Positions 38,701 to 52,975 of a stretch of 64,000 nucleotides of DNA are shown one piece after another. Source of the DNA: Aulostomus chinensis (Eukaryota > Chordata > Actinopteri > Syngnathiformes > Aulostomidae). Within the stretch, counting starts at the first letter, position 1. Each line of letters starts with the position of its first letter. Position numbers and translations under genes: made by a program. Under the pieces are notes generated by a model, which was not told the origin of the DNA, searched no databases, and worked only from the letters and a program-made list of their open reading frames with translations. Where the stretch lies: NCBI GenBank assembly GCA_037954235.1, contig JBBMOA010000043.1:1-64000 (forward strand), written 5' to 3'.

Positions 38701-41700
38701 GAAAGATGCAGAAACTTGAAGTTACAGCTTGATTTCAGTGAGTTTTCATCAAAATACAGGAGTTCTGCATGAAGTGTTCATTTTGGCCTTCTCTCGCTTA
38801 GAAAACACTATTTGTGACCTGTGATACAAAAATGCCATAACTTTTGTTCAAAGTGAGTTTTCAGTCAAATTTTAACCTGAAAGCATAGAAAGATGCATAA
38901 ACTTGAAGTTACAGCTTGATTTCAGTGAGTTTTCATCAAAATACAGGAGTTCTGCATGAAGTGTTCATTTTGGCCTTCTCTCGCTGAGAAAACGCTATTT
39001 GTGACCTGCGACACAGAACAGCCATAACTTTTGTTCAAAGTGAGTTTTCTGTCAAGTTTCAACCTGAAAGCATAGAAAGATGCAGAAACTTGAAGTTACA
39101 GCTTGATTTCAGTGAGTTTTCATCAAAATACAGGAGTTCTGCATGAAGTGTTCATTTTGGCCTTCTCTCGCTGAGAAAACACTATTTGTGACGTGTGATA
39201 CAAAAATGCCATAACTTTTGTTCAAAGTGAGTTTTCTGTCAAGTTTCAACCTGAAAGCATAGAAAGATGCATAAACTTGAAGTTACAGCTTGATTTCAGT
39301 GAGTTTTCATCAAAATACAGGAGTTCTGCATGAAGTGTTCATTTTGGCCTTCTCTCGCTGAGAAAACACTATTTGTGACCTGTGATACAAAAATGCCATA
39401 ACTTTTGTTCAAAGTGAGTTTTCAGTCAAGTTTCAACCTGAAAGCATAGAAAGATGCATAAACTTGAAGTTACAGCTTGATTTCAGTGAGTTTTCATCAA
39501 AATACAGGAGTTCTGCATGAAGTGTTCATTTTGCCTTCTCTCGCTGAGAAAACGCTATTTGTGACCTGCGACACAGAATAGCCATAACTTTTGTTCAAAG
39601 TGAGTTTTCTGTCAAGTTTCAACCTGAAAGCATAGAAAGATGCATAAACTTGAAGTTACAGCTTGATTTCAGTGAGTTTTCATCAAAATACAGGAGTTCT
39701 GCATGAAGTGTTCATTTTGGCCTTCTCTCGCTGAGAAAACACTATTTGTGACCTGTGATACAAAAATGCCATAACTTTTGTTCAAAGTGAGTTTTCAGTC
39801 AAGTTTCAACCTGAAAGCATAGAAAGATGCATAAACTTGAAGTTACAGCTTGATTTCAGTGAGTTTTCATCAAAATACAGGAGTTCTGCATGAAGTGTTC
39901 ATTTTGGCCTTCTCTCGCTGAGAAAACGCTATTTGTGACCTGCGACACAGAACAGCCATAACTTTTGTTCAAAGTGAGTTTTCTGTCAAGTTTCAACCTG
40001 AAAGCATGGAAAGATGCATAAACTTGAAGTTACAGCTTGATTTCAGTGAGTTTTCATCAAAATACAGGAGTTCTGCATGAAGTGTTCATTTTGGCCTTCT
40101 CTCGCTGAGAAAACACTATTTGTGACCTGTGATACAAAAATGCCATAACTTTTGTTCAAAGTGAGTTTTCAGTCAAGTTTCAACCTGAAAGCATAGAAAG
40201 ATGCATAAACTTGAAGTTACAGCTTGATTTCAGTGAGTTTTCATCAAAATACAGGAGTTCTGCATGAAGTGTTCATTTTGGCCTTCTTTCGCTGAGAAAA
40301 CACTATTTGTGACCTGTGATACAAAAATGCCATAACTTTTTTTCAAAGTGAGTTTTCAGTCAAGTTTCAACCTGAAAGCATAGAAAGATGCATAAACTTG
40401 AAGTTACAGCTTGATTTCAGTGAGTTTTCATCAAAATACAGGAGTTCTGCATGAAGTGTTCATTTTGGCCTTCTCTCGCTGAGAAAACACTATTTGTGAC
40501 CTGTGATACAAAAATGCCATAACTTTTGTTCAAAGTGAGTTTTCAGTCAAGTTTCAACCTGAAAGCATAGAAAGATGCATAAACTTGAAGTTACAGCTTG
40601 ATTTCAGTGAGTTTTCATCAAAATACAGGAGTTCTGCATGAAGTGTTCATTTTGGCCTTCTCTCGCTGAGAAAACACTATTTGTGACCTGTGATACAAAA
40701 ATGCCATAACTTTTGTTCAAAGTGAGTTTTCAGTCAAGTTTCAACCTGAAAGCATAGAAAGATGCATAAACTTGAAGTTACAGCTTGATTTCAGTGAGTT
40801 TTCATCAAAATACAGGAGTTCTGCATGAAGTGTTCATTTTGGCCTTCTCTCGCTGAGAAAACACTATTTGTGACCTGTGATACAAAAATGCCATAACTTT
40901 TGTTCAAAGTGAGTTTTCAGTCAAGTTTCAATCTGAAAGCATAGAAAGATGCATAAACTTGAAGTTACAGCTTGATTTCAGTGAGTTTTCATCAAAATAC
41001 AGGAGTTCTGCATGAAGTGTTCATTTTGGCCTTCACTCACTGAGAAAACGCTATTTGTGACCTGCGACACAGAACAGCCATAACTTTTGTTCAAAGTGAG
41101 TTTTCTGTCAAGTTTCAACCTGAAAGCATAGAAAGATGCATAAACTTGAAGTTACAGCTTGATTTCATTGAGTTTTCATCAAAATACAGGAGTTCTGCAT
41201 GAAGTGTTCATTTTGGCCTTCTCTCGCTGAGAAAACACTATTTGTGACCTGTGATACAAAAATGCCATAACTTTTGTTCAAAGTGAGTTTTCAGTCAAGT
41301 TTCAACCTGAAAGCATAGAAAGATGCATAAACTTGAAGTTACAGCTTGATTTCAGTGAGTTTTCATCAAAATACAGGAGTTCTGCATGAAGTGTTCATTT
41401 TGGCCTTCTCTCGCTGAGAAAACACTATTTGTGACCTGTGATACAAAAATGCCATAACTTTTGTTCAAAGTGAGTTTTCAGTCAAGTTTCAAACTGAAAG
41501 CATAGAAAGATGCATAAACTTGAAGTTACAGCTTGATTTCAGTGAGTTTTCATCAAAATACAGGAGTTCTGCATGAAGTGTTCATTTTGGCCTTCTCTCG
41601 CTGAGAAAACACTATTTGTGACCTGTGATACAAAAATGCCATAACTTTTGTTCAAAGTGAGTTTTCAGTCAAGTTTCAACCTGAAAGCATAGAAAGATGC

Positions 41701-42133
41701 ATAAACTTGAAGTTACAGCTTGATTTCAGTGAGTTTTCATCAAAATACAGGAGTTCTGCATGAAGTGTTCATTTTGGCCTTCTCTCGCTGAGAAAACACT
41801 ATTTGTGACCTGTGATACAAAAATGCCATAACTTTTGTTCAAAGTGAGTTTTCAGTCAAGTTTCAACCTGAAAGCATAGAAAGATGCATAAACTTGAAGT
41901 TACAGCTTGATTTCAGTGAGTTTTCATCAAAATACAGGAGTTCTGCATGAAGTGTTCATTTTGGCCTTCTCTCGCTGAGAAAACACTATTTGTGACCTGT
42001 GATACAAAAATGCCATAACTTTTGTTCAAAGTGAGTTTTCAGTCAAGTTTCAACCTGAAAGCATAGAAAGATGCATAAACTTGAAGTTACAGCTTGATTT
42101 CAGTGAGTTTTCATCAAAATACAGGAGTTCTGC
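35777..42133 (+). repeat. Composite domain of copied multi-monomer blocks
   Basis: Type B units start at 37647, 38021, 38582, 38956, 39517, 39890 and 41012; the unit at 39143 is type A with T95. Three source relationships are visible. The markers TCTTGCTG, TTCCAAG, CAATATT and the B pair at 37647 and 38021 match 20.8-22.1 kb at 84-86 monomers. CGCTTAGAAAAC with GTCAAATTTTAACC matches 35.2-35.3 kb at 19 monomers (3553 bp). GCATGGAAAG, CTTCTTTCGC, TCACTCAC, TTTCATTGAG and CAAACTG match 32.1-33.6 kb at 42 monomers (7852 bp). Confidence 0.88.
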
Positions 42134-45100
42134 ATGAAGTGTTCATTTTGGCCTTCTCTCGCTGAGAAAACGCTATTTGTGACCTGCGACACAGAACAGC
42201 CATAACTTTTGTTCAAAGTGAGTTTTCTGTCAAGTTACAACCTGAAAGCATAGAAAGATGCATAAACTATAAGTTACAGCTTGATTTCAGTGAGTTTTCA
42301 TCAAAATACAGGAGTTCTGCATGAAGTGTTCATTTTGGCCTTCTCTCGCTGAGAAAACACTATTTGTGACCTATGATACAAAAATGCCATAACTTTTGTT
42401 CAAAGTGAGTTTTCAGTCAAGTTTCAACCTGAAAGCATAGAAAGATGCATAAACTTGAAGTTACAGCTTGATTTCAGTGAGTTTTCATCAAAATACAGGA
42501 GTTCTGCATGAAGTGTTCATTTTGGCCTTCTCTCGTTGAGAAAACACTATTTGTGACCTGTGATACAAAAATGCCATAACTTTTGTTCAAAGTGAGTTTT
42601 CAGTCAAGTTTCAACCTGAAAGCATAGAAAGATGCATAAACTTGAAGTTACAGCTTGATTTCAGTGAGTTTTCATGAAAATAAAGGAGTTCTGCATGAAG
42701 TGTTCATTTTGGCCTTCTCTCGCTGAGAAAACACTATTTGTGACCTGTGATACAAAAATGCCATAACTTTTGTTCAAAGTGAGTTTTCAGTCAAGTTTCA
42801 ACCTGAACGCATAGAAAGATGCATAAACTTGAAGTTACAGCTTGATTTCAGTGAGTTTTCATCAAAATACAGGAGTTCTGCATGAAGTGTTCATTTTGGC
42901 CTTCTCTCGCTGAGAAAACACTATTTGTGACCTGTGATACAAAAATGCCATAACTTTTGTTCAAAGTGAGTTTTCAGTCAAGTTTCAACCTGAAAGCATA
43001 GAAAGATGCATAAACTTGAAGTTACAGCTTGATTTCAGTGAGTTTTCATCAAAATACAGGAGTTCTGCATGAAGTGTTAATTTTGGCCTTCACTCACTGA
43101 GAAAACGCTATTTGTGACCTGCGACACAGAACAGCCATAACTTTTGTTCAAAGTGAGTTTTCTGTCAAGTTTCAACCTGAAAGCATAGAAAGATGCATAA
43201 ACTTGAAGTTACAGCTTGATTTCAGTGAGTTTTCATCAAAATACAGGAGTTCTGCATGAAGTGTTCATTTTGGCCTTCTCTCGCTGAGAAAACACTATTT
43301 GTGACCTGTGATACTAAAATGCCATAACTTTTGTTCAAAGTGAGTTTTCAGTCAAGTTTCAACCTGAAAGCATAGAAAGATGCATAAACTTGAAGTTACA
43401 GCTTGATTTCAGTGAGTTTTCATCAAAATACAGGAGTTCTGCATGAAGTGTTCATTTTGGCCTTCTCTCGCTGAGAAAACACTATTTGTGACCTGTGATA
43501 CAAAAATGCCATAACTTTTGTTCAAAGTGAGTTTTCAGTCAAGTTTCAACCTGAAAGCATAGAAAGATGCATAAACTTGAAGTTACAGCTTGATTTCAGT
43601 GAGTTTTCATCAAAATACAGGAGTTCTGCATGAAGTGTTCATTTTGGCCTTCTCTCGCTGAGAAAACACTATTTGTGACCTGTGATACAAAAATGCCATA
43701 ACTTTTGTTCAAAGTGAGTTTTCAGTCAAGTTTCAACCTGAAAGCATAGAAAGATGCATAAACTTGAAGTTACAGCTTGATTTCAGTGAGTTTTCATGAA
43801 AATACAGGAGTTCTGCATGAAGTGTTCATTTTGGCCTTCTCTCGCTGAGAAAACACTATTTCTGACCTGTGATACAAAAATGCCATAACTTTTGTTCAAA
43901 GTGAGTTTTCAGTCAAGTTTCAACCTGAAAGCATAGAAAGATGCATAAACTTGAAGTTACAGCTTGATTTCAGTGAGTTTTCATCAAAATACAGGAGTTC
44001 TGCATGAAGTGTTCATTTTGGCCTTCTCTCGCTGAGAAAACACTATTTGTGACCTATGATACAAAAATGCCATAACTTTTGTTCAAAGTGAGTTTTCAGT
44101 CAAGTTTCAACCTGAAAGCATAGAAAGATGCATAAACTTGAAGTTACAGCTTAATTTCAGTGAGTTTTCATGAAAATAAAGGAGTTCTGCATGAAGTGTT
44201 CATTTTGGCCTTCTCTCGCTGAGAAAACGCTATTTGTGACCTGCGACACAGAACAGCCATAACTTTTGTTCAAAGTGAGTTTTCTGTCAAGTTTCAACCT
44301 GAAAGCATAGAAAGATGCATAAACTTGAAGTTACAGCTTGATTTCAGTGAGTTTTCATCAAAATACAGGAGTTCTGCATGAAGTGTTCATTTTGGCCTTC
44401 TCTCGCTGAGAAAACACTATTTGTGACCTGTGATACAAAAATAACATAACTTTTGTTCAAAGTGAGTTTTCAGTCAAGTTTCAACCTGAAAGCATAGAAA
44501 GATGCATAAACTTGAAGTTACAGCTTGATTTCAGTGAGTTTTCATCAAAATACAGGAGTTCTGCATGAAGTGTTCATTTTGGCCTTCTCTCGCTGAGAAA
44601 ACACTATTTGTGACCTGTGATACAAATATGCCATAACTTTTGTTCAAAGTGAGTTTTCAGTCAAGTTTTAACCTGAAAGCATAGAAAGATGCATAAACTT
44701 GAAGTTACAGCTTGATTTCAGTGAGTTTTCATCAAAATACAGGAGTTCTGCATGAAGTGTTCATTTTGGCCTTCTCTCGCTGAGAAAACGCTATTTGTGA
44801 CCTGCGACACAGAACAGCCATAACTTTTGTTCAAAGTGAGTTTTCTGTCAAGTTACAACCTGAAAGCATAGAAAGATGCATAAACTATAAGTTACAGCTT
44901 GATTTCAGTGAGTTTTCATCAAAATACAGGAGTTCTGCATGAAGTGTTCATTTTGGCCTTCTCTCGCTGAGAAAACACTATTTGTGACCTGTGATACAAA
45001 AATGCCATAACTTTTGTTCAAAGTGAGTTTTCAGTCAAGTTTCAACCTGAAAGCATAGAAAGATGCATAAACTTGAAGTTACAGCTTGATTTCAGTGAGT

Positions 45101-46621
45101 TTTCATGAAAATAAAGGAGTTCTGCATGAAGTGTTCATTTTGGCCTTCTCTCGCTGAGAAAACACTATTTGTGACCTGTGATACAAAAATGCCATAACTT
45201 TTGTTCAAAGTGAGTTTTCAGTCAAGTTTCAACCTGAACGCATAGAAAGATGCATAAACTTGAAGTTACAGCTTGATTTCAGTGAGTTTTCATCAAAATA
45301 CAGGAGTTCTGCATGAAGTGTTCATTTTGGCCTTCTCTCGCTGAGAAAACACTATTTGTGACCTGTGATACAAAAATGCCATAACTTTTGTTCAAAGTGA
45401 GTTTTCAGTCAAGTTTCAACCTGAAAGCATAGAAAGATGCATAAACTTGAAGTTACAGCTTGATTTCAGTGAGTTTTCATCAAAATACAGGAGTTCTGCA
45501 TGAAGTGTTAATTTTGGCCTTCACTCACTGAGAAAACGCTATTTGTGACCTGCGACACAGAACAGCCATAACTTTTGTTCAAAGTGAGTTTTCTGTCAAG
45601 TTTCAACCTGAAAGCATAGAAAGATGCATAAACTTGAAGTTACAGCTTGATTTCAGTGAGTTTTCATCAAAATACAGGAGTTCTGCATGAAGTGTTCATT
45701 TTGGCCTTCTCTCGCTGAGAAAACACTATTTGTGACCTGTGATACTAAAATGCCATAACTTTTGTTCAAAGTGAGTTTTCAGTCAAGTTTCAACCTGAAA
45801 GCATAGAAAGATGCATAAACTTGAAGTTACAGCTTGATTTCAGTGAGTTTTCATCAAAATACAGGAGTTCTGCATGAAGTGTTCATTTTGGCCTTCTCTC
45901 GCTGAGAAAACACTATTTGTGACCTGTGATACAAAAATGCCATAACTTTTGTTCAAAGTGAGTTTTCAGTCAAGTTTCAACCTGAAAGCATAGAAAGATG
46001 CATAAACTTGAAGTTACAGCTTGATTTCAGTGAGTTTTCATCAAAATACAGGAGTTCTGCATGAAGTGTTCATTTTGGCCTTCTCTCGCTGAGAAAACAC
46101 TATTTCTGACCTGTGATACAAAAATGCCATAACTTTTGTTCAAAGTGAGTTTTCAGTCAAGTTTCAACCTGAAAGCATAGAAAGATGCATAAACTTGAAG
46201 TTACAGCTTGATTTCAGTGAGTTTTCATGAAAATACAGGAGTTCTGCATGAAGTGTTCATTTTGGTCTTCTCTCGCTGAGAAAACACTATTTCTGACCTG
46301 TGATACAAAAATGCCATAACTTTTGTTCAAAGTGAGTTTTCAGTCAAGTTTCAACCTGAAAGCATAGAAAGATGCATAAACTTGAAGTTACAGCTTGATT
46401 TCAGTGAGTTTTCATGAAAATACAGGAGTTCTGCATGCAGTGTTCATTTTGGCCTTCTCTCGCTGAGAAAACACTATTTGTGACCTGTGATACAAAAATG
46501 CCATAACTTTTGTTCAAAGTGAGTTTTCAGTCAAGTTTCAACCTGAAAGCATAGAAAGATGCATAAACTTGAAGTTACAGCTTGATTTCAGTGAGTTTTC
46601 ATCAAAATACAGGAGTTCTGC
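42134..46621 (+). repeat. Domain with a 7-monomer block and its shorter copy
   Basis: Block 42134-43442 (7 monomers) and block 44752-45873 (6 monomers) share, in order, a B unit with GTTACAACC and AAACTATAAG, then AATAAAGG, CTGAACGCATAG, a B unit with GTTAATTTT and TTCACTCACTG, and GATACTAAAATGCC. The first marker pair is 14 monomers apart (2618 bp) and the rest are 13 apart (2431 bp), so the second block lacks one unit. Another B unit lies at 44191. TTTCTGACC and the C169G marker CATGAAAA first become frequent here. Confidence 0.9.
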
Positions 46622-49052
46622 ATGAAGTGTTCATTTTGGCCTTCTCTCGCTGAGAAAACACTATTTGTGACCTGTGATACAAAAATGCCATAACTTTTGT
46701 TCAAAGTGAGTTTTCAGTCAAGTTTCAACCTGAAAGCATAGAAAGATGCATAAACTTGAAGTTACAGCTTGATTTCAGTGAGTTTTCATCAAAATACAGG
46801 AGTTCTGCATGAAGTGTTCATTTTGGCCTTCTCTCGCTGAGAAAACACTATTTGTGACCTGTGATACAAAAATGCCATAACTTTTGTTCAAAGTGAGTTT
46901 TCAGTCAAGTTTCAACCTGAAAGCATAGAAAGATGCATAAACTTGAAGTTACAGCTTGATTTCAGTGAGTTTTCATCAAAATACAGGAGTTCTGCATGAA
47001 GTGTTCATTTTGGCCTTCTCTCACTGAGAAAACACTATTTGTGACCTGTGATACAAAAATGCCATAACTTTTGTTCAAAGTGAGTTTTCAGTCAAGTTTC
47101 AACCTGAAAGCATAGAAAGATGCATAAACTTGAAGTTACAGCTTGATTTCAGTGAGTTTTCATCAAAATACAGGAGTTCTGCATGAAGTGTTCATTTTGG
47201 CCTTCTCTCGCTGAGAAAACACTATTTGTGACCTATGATACAAAAATGCCATAACTTTTGTTCAAAGTGAGTTTTCAGTCAAATTTCAACCTGAAAGCAT
47301 AGAAAGATGCATAAACTTGAAGTTACAGCTTAATTTCAGTGAGTTTTCATCAAAATACAGGAGTTCTGCATGAAGTGTTCATTTTGGCCTTCTCTCGCTG
47401 AGAAAACGCTATTTGTGACCTGCGACACAGAACAGCCATAACTTTTGTTCAAAGTGAGTTTTCAGTCAAGTTTCAACCTGAAAGCATAGAAAGATGCATA
47501 AACTTGAAGTTACAGCTTGATTTCAGTGAGTTTTCATGAAAATACAGGAGTTCTGCATGAAGTGTTCATTTTGGCCTTCTCTCGCTGAGAAAACGCTATT
47601 TGTGACCTGCGACACAGAACAGCCATAACTTTTGTTCAAAGTGAGTTTTCTGTCAAGTTTCAACCTGAAAGCATAGAAAGATACATAAACTTGAAGTTAC
47701 AGCTTGATTTCAGTGAGTTTTCATCAAAATACAGGAGTTCTGCATGAAGTGTTCATTTTGGCCTTCTCTCGCTGAGAAAACACTATTTGTGACCTGTGAT
47801 ACAAAAATGCCATAACTTTTGTTCAAAGTGAGTTTTCAGTCAAGTTTCAACCTGAAAGCATAGAAAGATGCATAAACTTGAAGTTACAGCTTGATTTCAG
47901 TGAGTTTTCATCAAAATACAGGAGTTCTGCATGAAGTGTTCATTTTGGCCTTCTCTCGCTGAGAAAACACTATTTGTGACCTGTGATAATAAAATGCCAT
48001 AACTTTTGTTCAAAGTGAGTTTTCAGTCAAATTTCAACCTGAAAGCATAGAAAGATGCATAAACTTGAAGTTACAGCTTGATTTCAGTGAGTTTTCATCA
48101 AAATACAGGAGTTCTGCATGAAGTGTTCATTTTGGCCTTCTCTCGCTGAGAAAACACTATTTGTGACCTGTGATACAAAAATGCCATAACTTTTGTTCAA
48201 AGTGAGTTTTCAGTCAAATTTCAACCTGAAAGCATAGAAAGATGCATAAACTTGAAGATACAGCTTGATTTCAGTGAGTTTTCATCAAAATACAGGAGTT
48301 CTGCATGAAGTGTTCATTTTGGCCTTCTCTCGCTGAGAAAACACTATTTGTGACCTGTGATACAAAAATGCCATAACTTTTGTTCAAAGTGAGTTTTCAG
48401 TCAAGTTTCAACCTGAAAGCATAGAAAGATGCATAAACTTGAAGTTACAGCTTGATTTCAGTGAGTTTTCATCAAAATACAGGAGTTCTGCATGAAGTGT
48501 TCATTTTGGCCTTCTCTCGCTGAGAAAACACTATTTGTGACCTGTGATACAAAAATGCCATAACTTTTGTTCAAAGTGAGTTTTCAGTCAAGTTTCAACC
48601 TGAAAGCATAGAAAGATGCATAAACTTGAAGTTACAGCTTGATTTCAGTGAGTTTTCATCAAAATACAGGAGTTCTGCATGAAGTGTTCATTTTGGCCTT
48701 CTCTCGCTGAGAAAACACTATTTGTGACCTGTGATACAAAAATGCCATAACTTTTGTTCAAAGTGAGTTTTCAGTCAAGTTTCAACCTGAAAGCATAGAA
48801 AGATGCATAAACTTGAAGTTACAGCTTGATTTCAGTGAGTTTTCATCAAAATACAGGAGTTCTGCATGAAGTGTTCATTTTGGCCTTCTCTCGCTGAGAA
48901 AACACTATTTGTGACCTGTGATACAAAAATGCCATAACTTTTGTTCAAAGTGAGTTTTCAGTCAAGTTTCAACCTGAAAGCATAGAAAGATGCATAAACT
49001 TGAAGTTACAGCTTGATTTCAGTGAGTTTTCATCAAAATACAGGAGTTCTGC

Positions 49053-49611
49053 ATGAAGTTTTCATTTTGGCCTTCTCTCGCTGAGAAAACACTATTTGTG
49101 ACCTGTGATACAAAAATGCCATAACTTTTGTTCAAAGTGAGTTTTCAGTCAAGTTTCAACCTGAAAGCATAGAAAGATGAATAAACTTGAAGTTACAGCT
49201 TGATTTCAGTGTGTTTTCATGAAAATACAGGAGTTCTGCATGAAGTGTTCATTTTGGCCTTCTCTCGCTGAGAAAACACTATTTCTGACCTGTGATACAA
49301 AAATGCCATAACTTTTGTTCAAAGTGAGTTTTCAGTCAAGTTTCAACCTGAAAGCATAGAAAGATGCATAAACTTGAAGTTACAGCTTGATTTCAGTGAG
49401 TTTTCATCAAAATACAGGAGTTCTGCATGAAGTGTTCATTTTGGCCTTCTCTCGCTGAGAAAACACTATTTCTGACCTGTGATACAAAAATGCCATAACT
49501 TTTGTTCAAAGTGAGTTTTCAGTCGTTTCAACCTGAAAGCATAGAAAGATGCATAAACGTGAAGTTACAGCTTGATTTCAGTGAGTTTTCATCAAAATAC
49601 AGGAGTTCTGC
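49053..49611 (+). repeat. 3-monomer cassette, copy 1
   Basis: Three units with linked variants: GATGAATAAAC, then CATGAAAA plus TTTCTGACC, then a 185-bp unit with AGTCGTTTC (two bases lost from GTCAAGTTTC) and AAACGTGAAG. In this copy the third unit also has TTTCTGACC, which the other copies lack. Confidence 0.88.
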
Positions 49612-51294
49612 ATGAAGTGTTCATTTTGGCCTTCTCTCGCTGAGAAAACACTATTTGTGACCTGTGATACAAAAATGCCATAACTTTTGTTCAAAGTGAG
49701 TTTTCAGTCAAGTTTCAACCTGAAAGCATAGAAAGATGCATAAACTTGAAGTTACAGCTTGATTTCAGTGAGTTTTCATCAAAATACAGGAGTTCTGCAT
49801 GAAGTGTTCATTTTGGCCTTCTCTCGCTGAGAAAACACTATTTGTGACCTGTGATACAAAAATGCCATAACTTTTGTTCAAAGTGAGTTTTCAGTCAAGT
49901 TTCAACCTGAAAGCATAGAAAGATGCATAAACTTGAAGTTACAGCTTGATTTCAGTGAGTTTTCATCAAAATACAGGAGTTCTGCATGAAGTGTTCATTT
50001 TGGCCTTCTCTCGCTGAGAAAACACTATTTGTGACCTGTGATACAAAAATGCCATAACTTTTGTTCAAAGTGAGTTTTCAGTCAAGTTTCAACCTGAAAG
50101 CATAGAAAGATGCATAAACTTGAAGTTACAGCTTGATTTCAGTGAGTTTTCATGAAAATACAGGAGTTCTGCATGAAGTGTTCATTTTGGCCTTCTCTCG
50201 CTGAGAAAACACTATTTGTGACCTGTGATACAAAAATGCCATAACTTTTGTTCAAAGTGAGTTTTCAGTCAAGTTTCAACCTGAAAGCATAGAAAGATGC
50301 ATAAACTTGAAGTTACAGCTTGATTTCAGTGAGTTTTCATCAAAATACAGGAGTTCTGCATGAAGTGTTCATTTTGGCCTTCTCTCGCTGAGAAAACACT
50401 ATTTGTGACCTGTGATACAAAAATGCCATAACTTTTGTTCAAAGTGAGTTTTCAGTCAAGTTTCAACCTGAAAGCATAGAAAGATGCATAAACTTGAAGT
50501 TACAGCTTGATTTCAGTGAGTTTTCATCAAAATACAGGAGTTCTGCATGAAGTGTTCATTTTGGCCTTCTCTCACTGAGAAAACACTATTTGTGACCTGT
50601 GATACAAAAATGCCATAACTTTTGTTCAAAGTGAGTTTTCAGTCAAGTTTCAACCTGAAAGCATAGAAAGATGCATAAACTTGAAGTTACAGCTTAATTT
50701 CAGTGAGTTTTCATGAAAATACAGGAGTTCTGCATGAAGTGTTCATTTTGGCCTTCTCTCGCTGAGAAAACGCTATTTGTGACCTGCGACACAGAACAGC
50801 CATAACTTTTGTTCAAAGTGAGTTTTCAGTCAAGTTTCAACCTGAAAGCATAGAAAGATGCATAAACTTGAAGTTACAGCTTGATTTCAGTGAGTTTTCA
50901 TCAAAATACAGGAGTTCTGCATGAAGTGTTCATTTTGGCCTTCTCTCGCTGAGAAAACACTATTTGTGACCTGTGATACAAAAATGCCATAACTTTTGTT
51001 CAAAGTGAGTTTTCAGTCAAGTTTCAACCTGAAAGCATAGAAAGATGCATAAACTTGAAGTTACAGCTTGATTTCAGTGAGTTTTCATCAAAATACAGGA
51101 GTTCTGCATGAAGTGTTCATTTTGGCCTTCTCTCGCTGAGAAAACACTATTTGTGACCTGTGATACAAAAATGCCATAACTTTTGTTCAAAGTGAGTTTT
51201 CAGTCAAGTTTCAACCTGAAAGCATAGAAAGATGCATAAACTTGAAGTTACAGCTTGATTTCAGTGAGTTTTCATCAAAATACAGGAGTTCTGC

Positions 51295-51853
51295 ATGAAG
51301 TGTTCATTTTGGCCTTCTCTCGCTCAGAAAACACTATTTGTGACCTGTGATACAAAAATGCCATAACTTTTGTTCAAAGTGAGTTTTCAGTCAAGTTTCA
51401 ACCTGAAAGCATAGAAAGATGAATAAACTTGAAGTTACAGCTTGATTTCAGTGAGTTTTCATGAAAATACAGGAGTTCTGCATGAAGTGTTCATTTTGGC
51501 CTTCTCTCGCTGAGAAAACACTATTTCTGACCTGTGATACAAAAATGCCATAACTTTTGTTCAAAGTGAGTTTTCAGTCAAGTTTCAACCTGAAAGCATA
51601 GAAAGATGCATAAACTTGAAGTTACAGCTTGATTTCAGTGAGTTTTCATCAAAATACAGGAGTTCTGCATGAAGTGTTCATTTTGGCCTTCTCTCGCTGA
51701 GAAAACACTATTTGTGACCTGTGATACAAAAATGCCATAACTTTTGTTCAAAGTGAGTTTTCAGTCGTTTCAACCTGAAAGCATAGAAAGATGCATAAAC
51801 GTGAAGTTACAGCTTGATTTCAGTGAGTTTTCATCAAAATACAGGAGTTCTGC
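51295..51853 (+). repeat. 3-monomer cassette, copy 2
   Basis: Same three linked units as 49053-49611, 2242 bp (12 monomers minus 2 bp) downstream. The first unit additionally has CGCTCAGAAAAC near 51322. Confidence 0.88.
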
Positions 51854-52975
51854 ATGAAGTGTTCATTTTGGCCTTCTCTCGCTGAGAAAACACTATTTGT
51901 GACCTGTGATACAAAAATGCCATAACTTTTGTTCAAAGTGAGTTTTCAGTCAAGTTTCAACCTGAAAGCATAGAAAGATGCATAAACTTGAAGTTACAGC
52001 TTGATTTCAGTGAGTTTTCATCAAAATACAGGAGTTCTGCATGAAGTGTTCATTTTGGCCTTCTCTCGCTGAGAAAACACTATTTGTGACCTGTGATACA
52101 AAAATGCCATAACTTTTGTTCAAAGTGAGTTTTCAGTCAAGTTTCAACCTGAAAGCATAGAAAGGTGCATAAACTTGAAGTTACAGCTTGATTTCAGTGA
52201 GTTTTCATTAAAATACAGGAGTTCTGCATGAAGTGTTCATTTTGGCCTTCTCTCGCTGAGAAAACACTATTTGTGACCTGTGATACAAAAATGCCATAAC
52301 TTTTGTTCAAAGTGAGTTTTCAGTCAAGTTTCAACCTGAAAGCATAGAAAGATGCATAAACTTGAAGTTACAGCTTGATTTCAGTGAGTTTTCATCAAAA
52401 TACAGGAGTTCTGCATGAAGTGTTCATTTTGGCCTTCTCTCGCTGAGAAAACACTATTTGTGACCTGTGATACAAAAATGCCATAACTTTTGTTCAAAGT
52501 GAGTTTTCAGTCAAGTTTCAACCTGAAAGCATAGAAAGATGCATAAACTTGAAGTTTCAGCTTGATTTCAGTGAGTTTTCATCAAAATACAGGAGTTCTG
52601 CATGAAGTGTTCATTTTGGCCTTCTCTCGCTGAGAAAACACTATTTGTGACCTGTGATACAAAAATGCCATAACTTTTGTTCAAAGTGAGTTTTCAGTCA
52701 AGTTTCAACCTGAAAGCATAGAAAGATGCATAAACTTGAAGTTACAGCTTGATTTCAGTGAGTTTTCATCAAAATACAGGAGTTCTGCATGAAGTGTTCA
52801 TTTTGGCCTTCTCTCGCTGAGAAAACACTATTTGTGACCTGTGATACAAAAATGCCATAACTTTTGTTCAAAGTGAGTTTTCAGTCAAGTTTCAACCTGA
52901 AAGCATAGAAAGATGCATAAACTTGAAGTTACAGCTTGATTTCAGTGAGTTTTCATCAAAATACAGGAGTTCTGC

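Noticed and set aside
7890..45120. AATAAA hexamers as polyadenylation signals
   Set aside because: They arise from single-base variants (AATAAAGG, GATGAATAAAC) in otherwise ordinary units, with no transcript or gene upstream.
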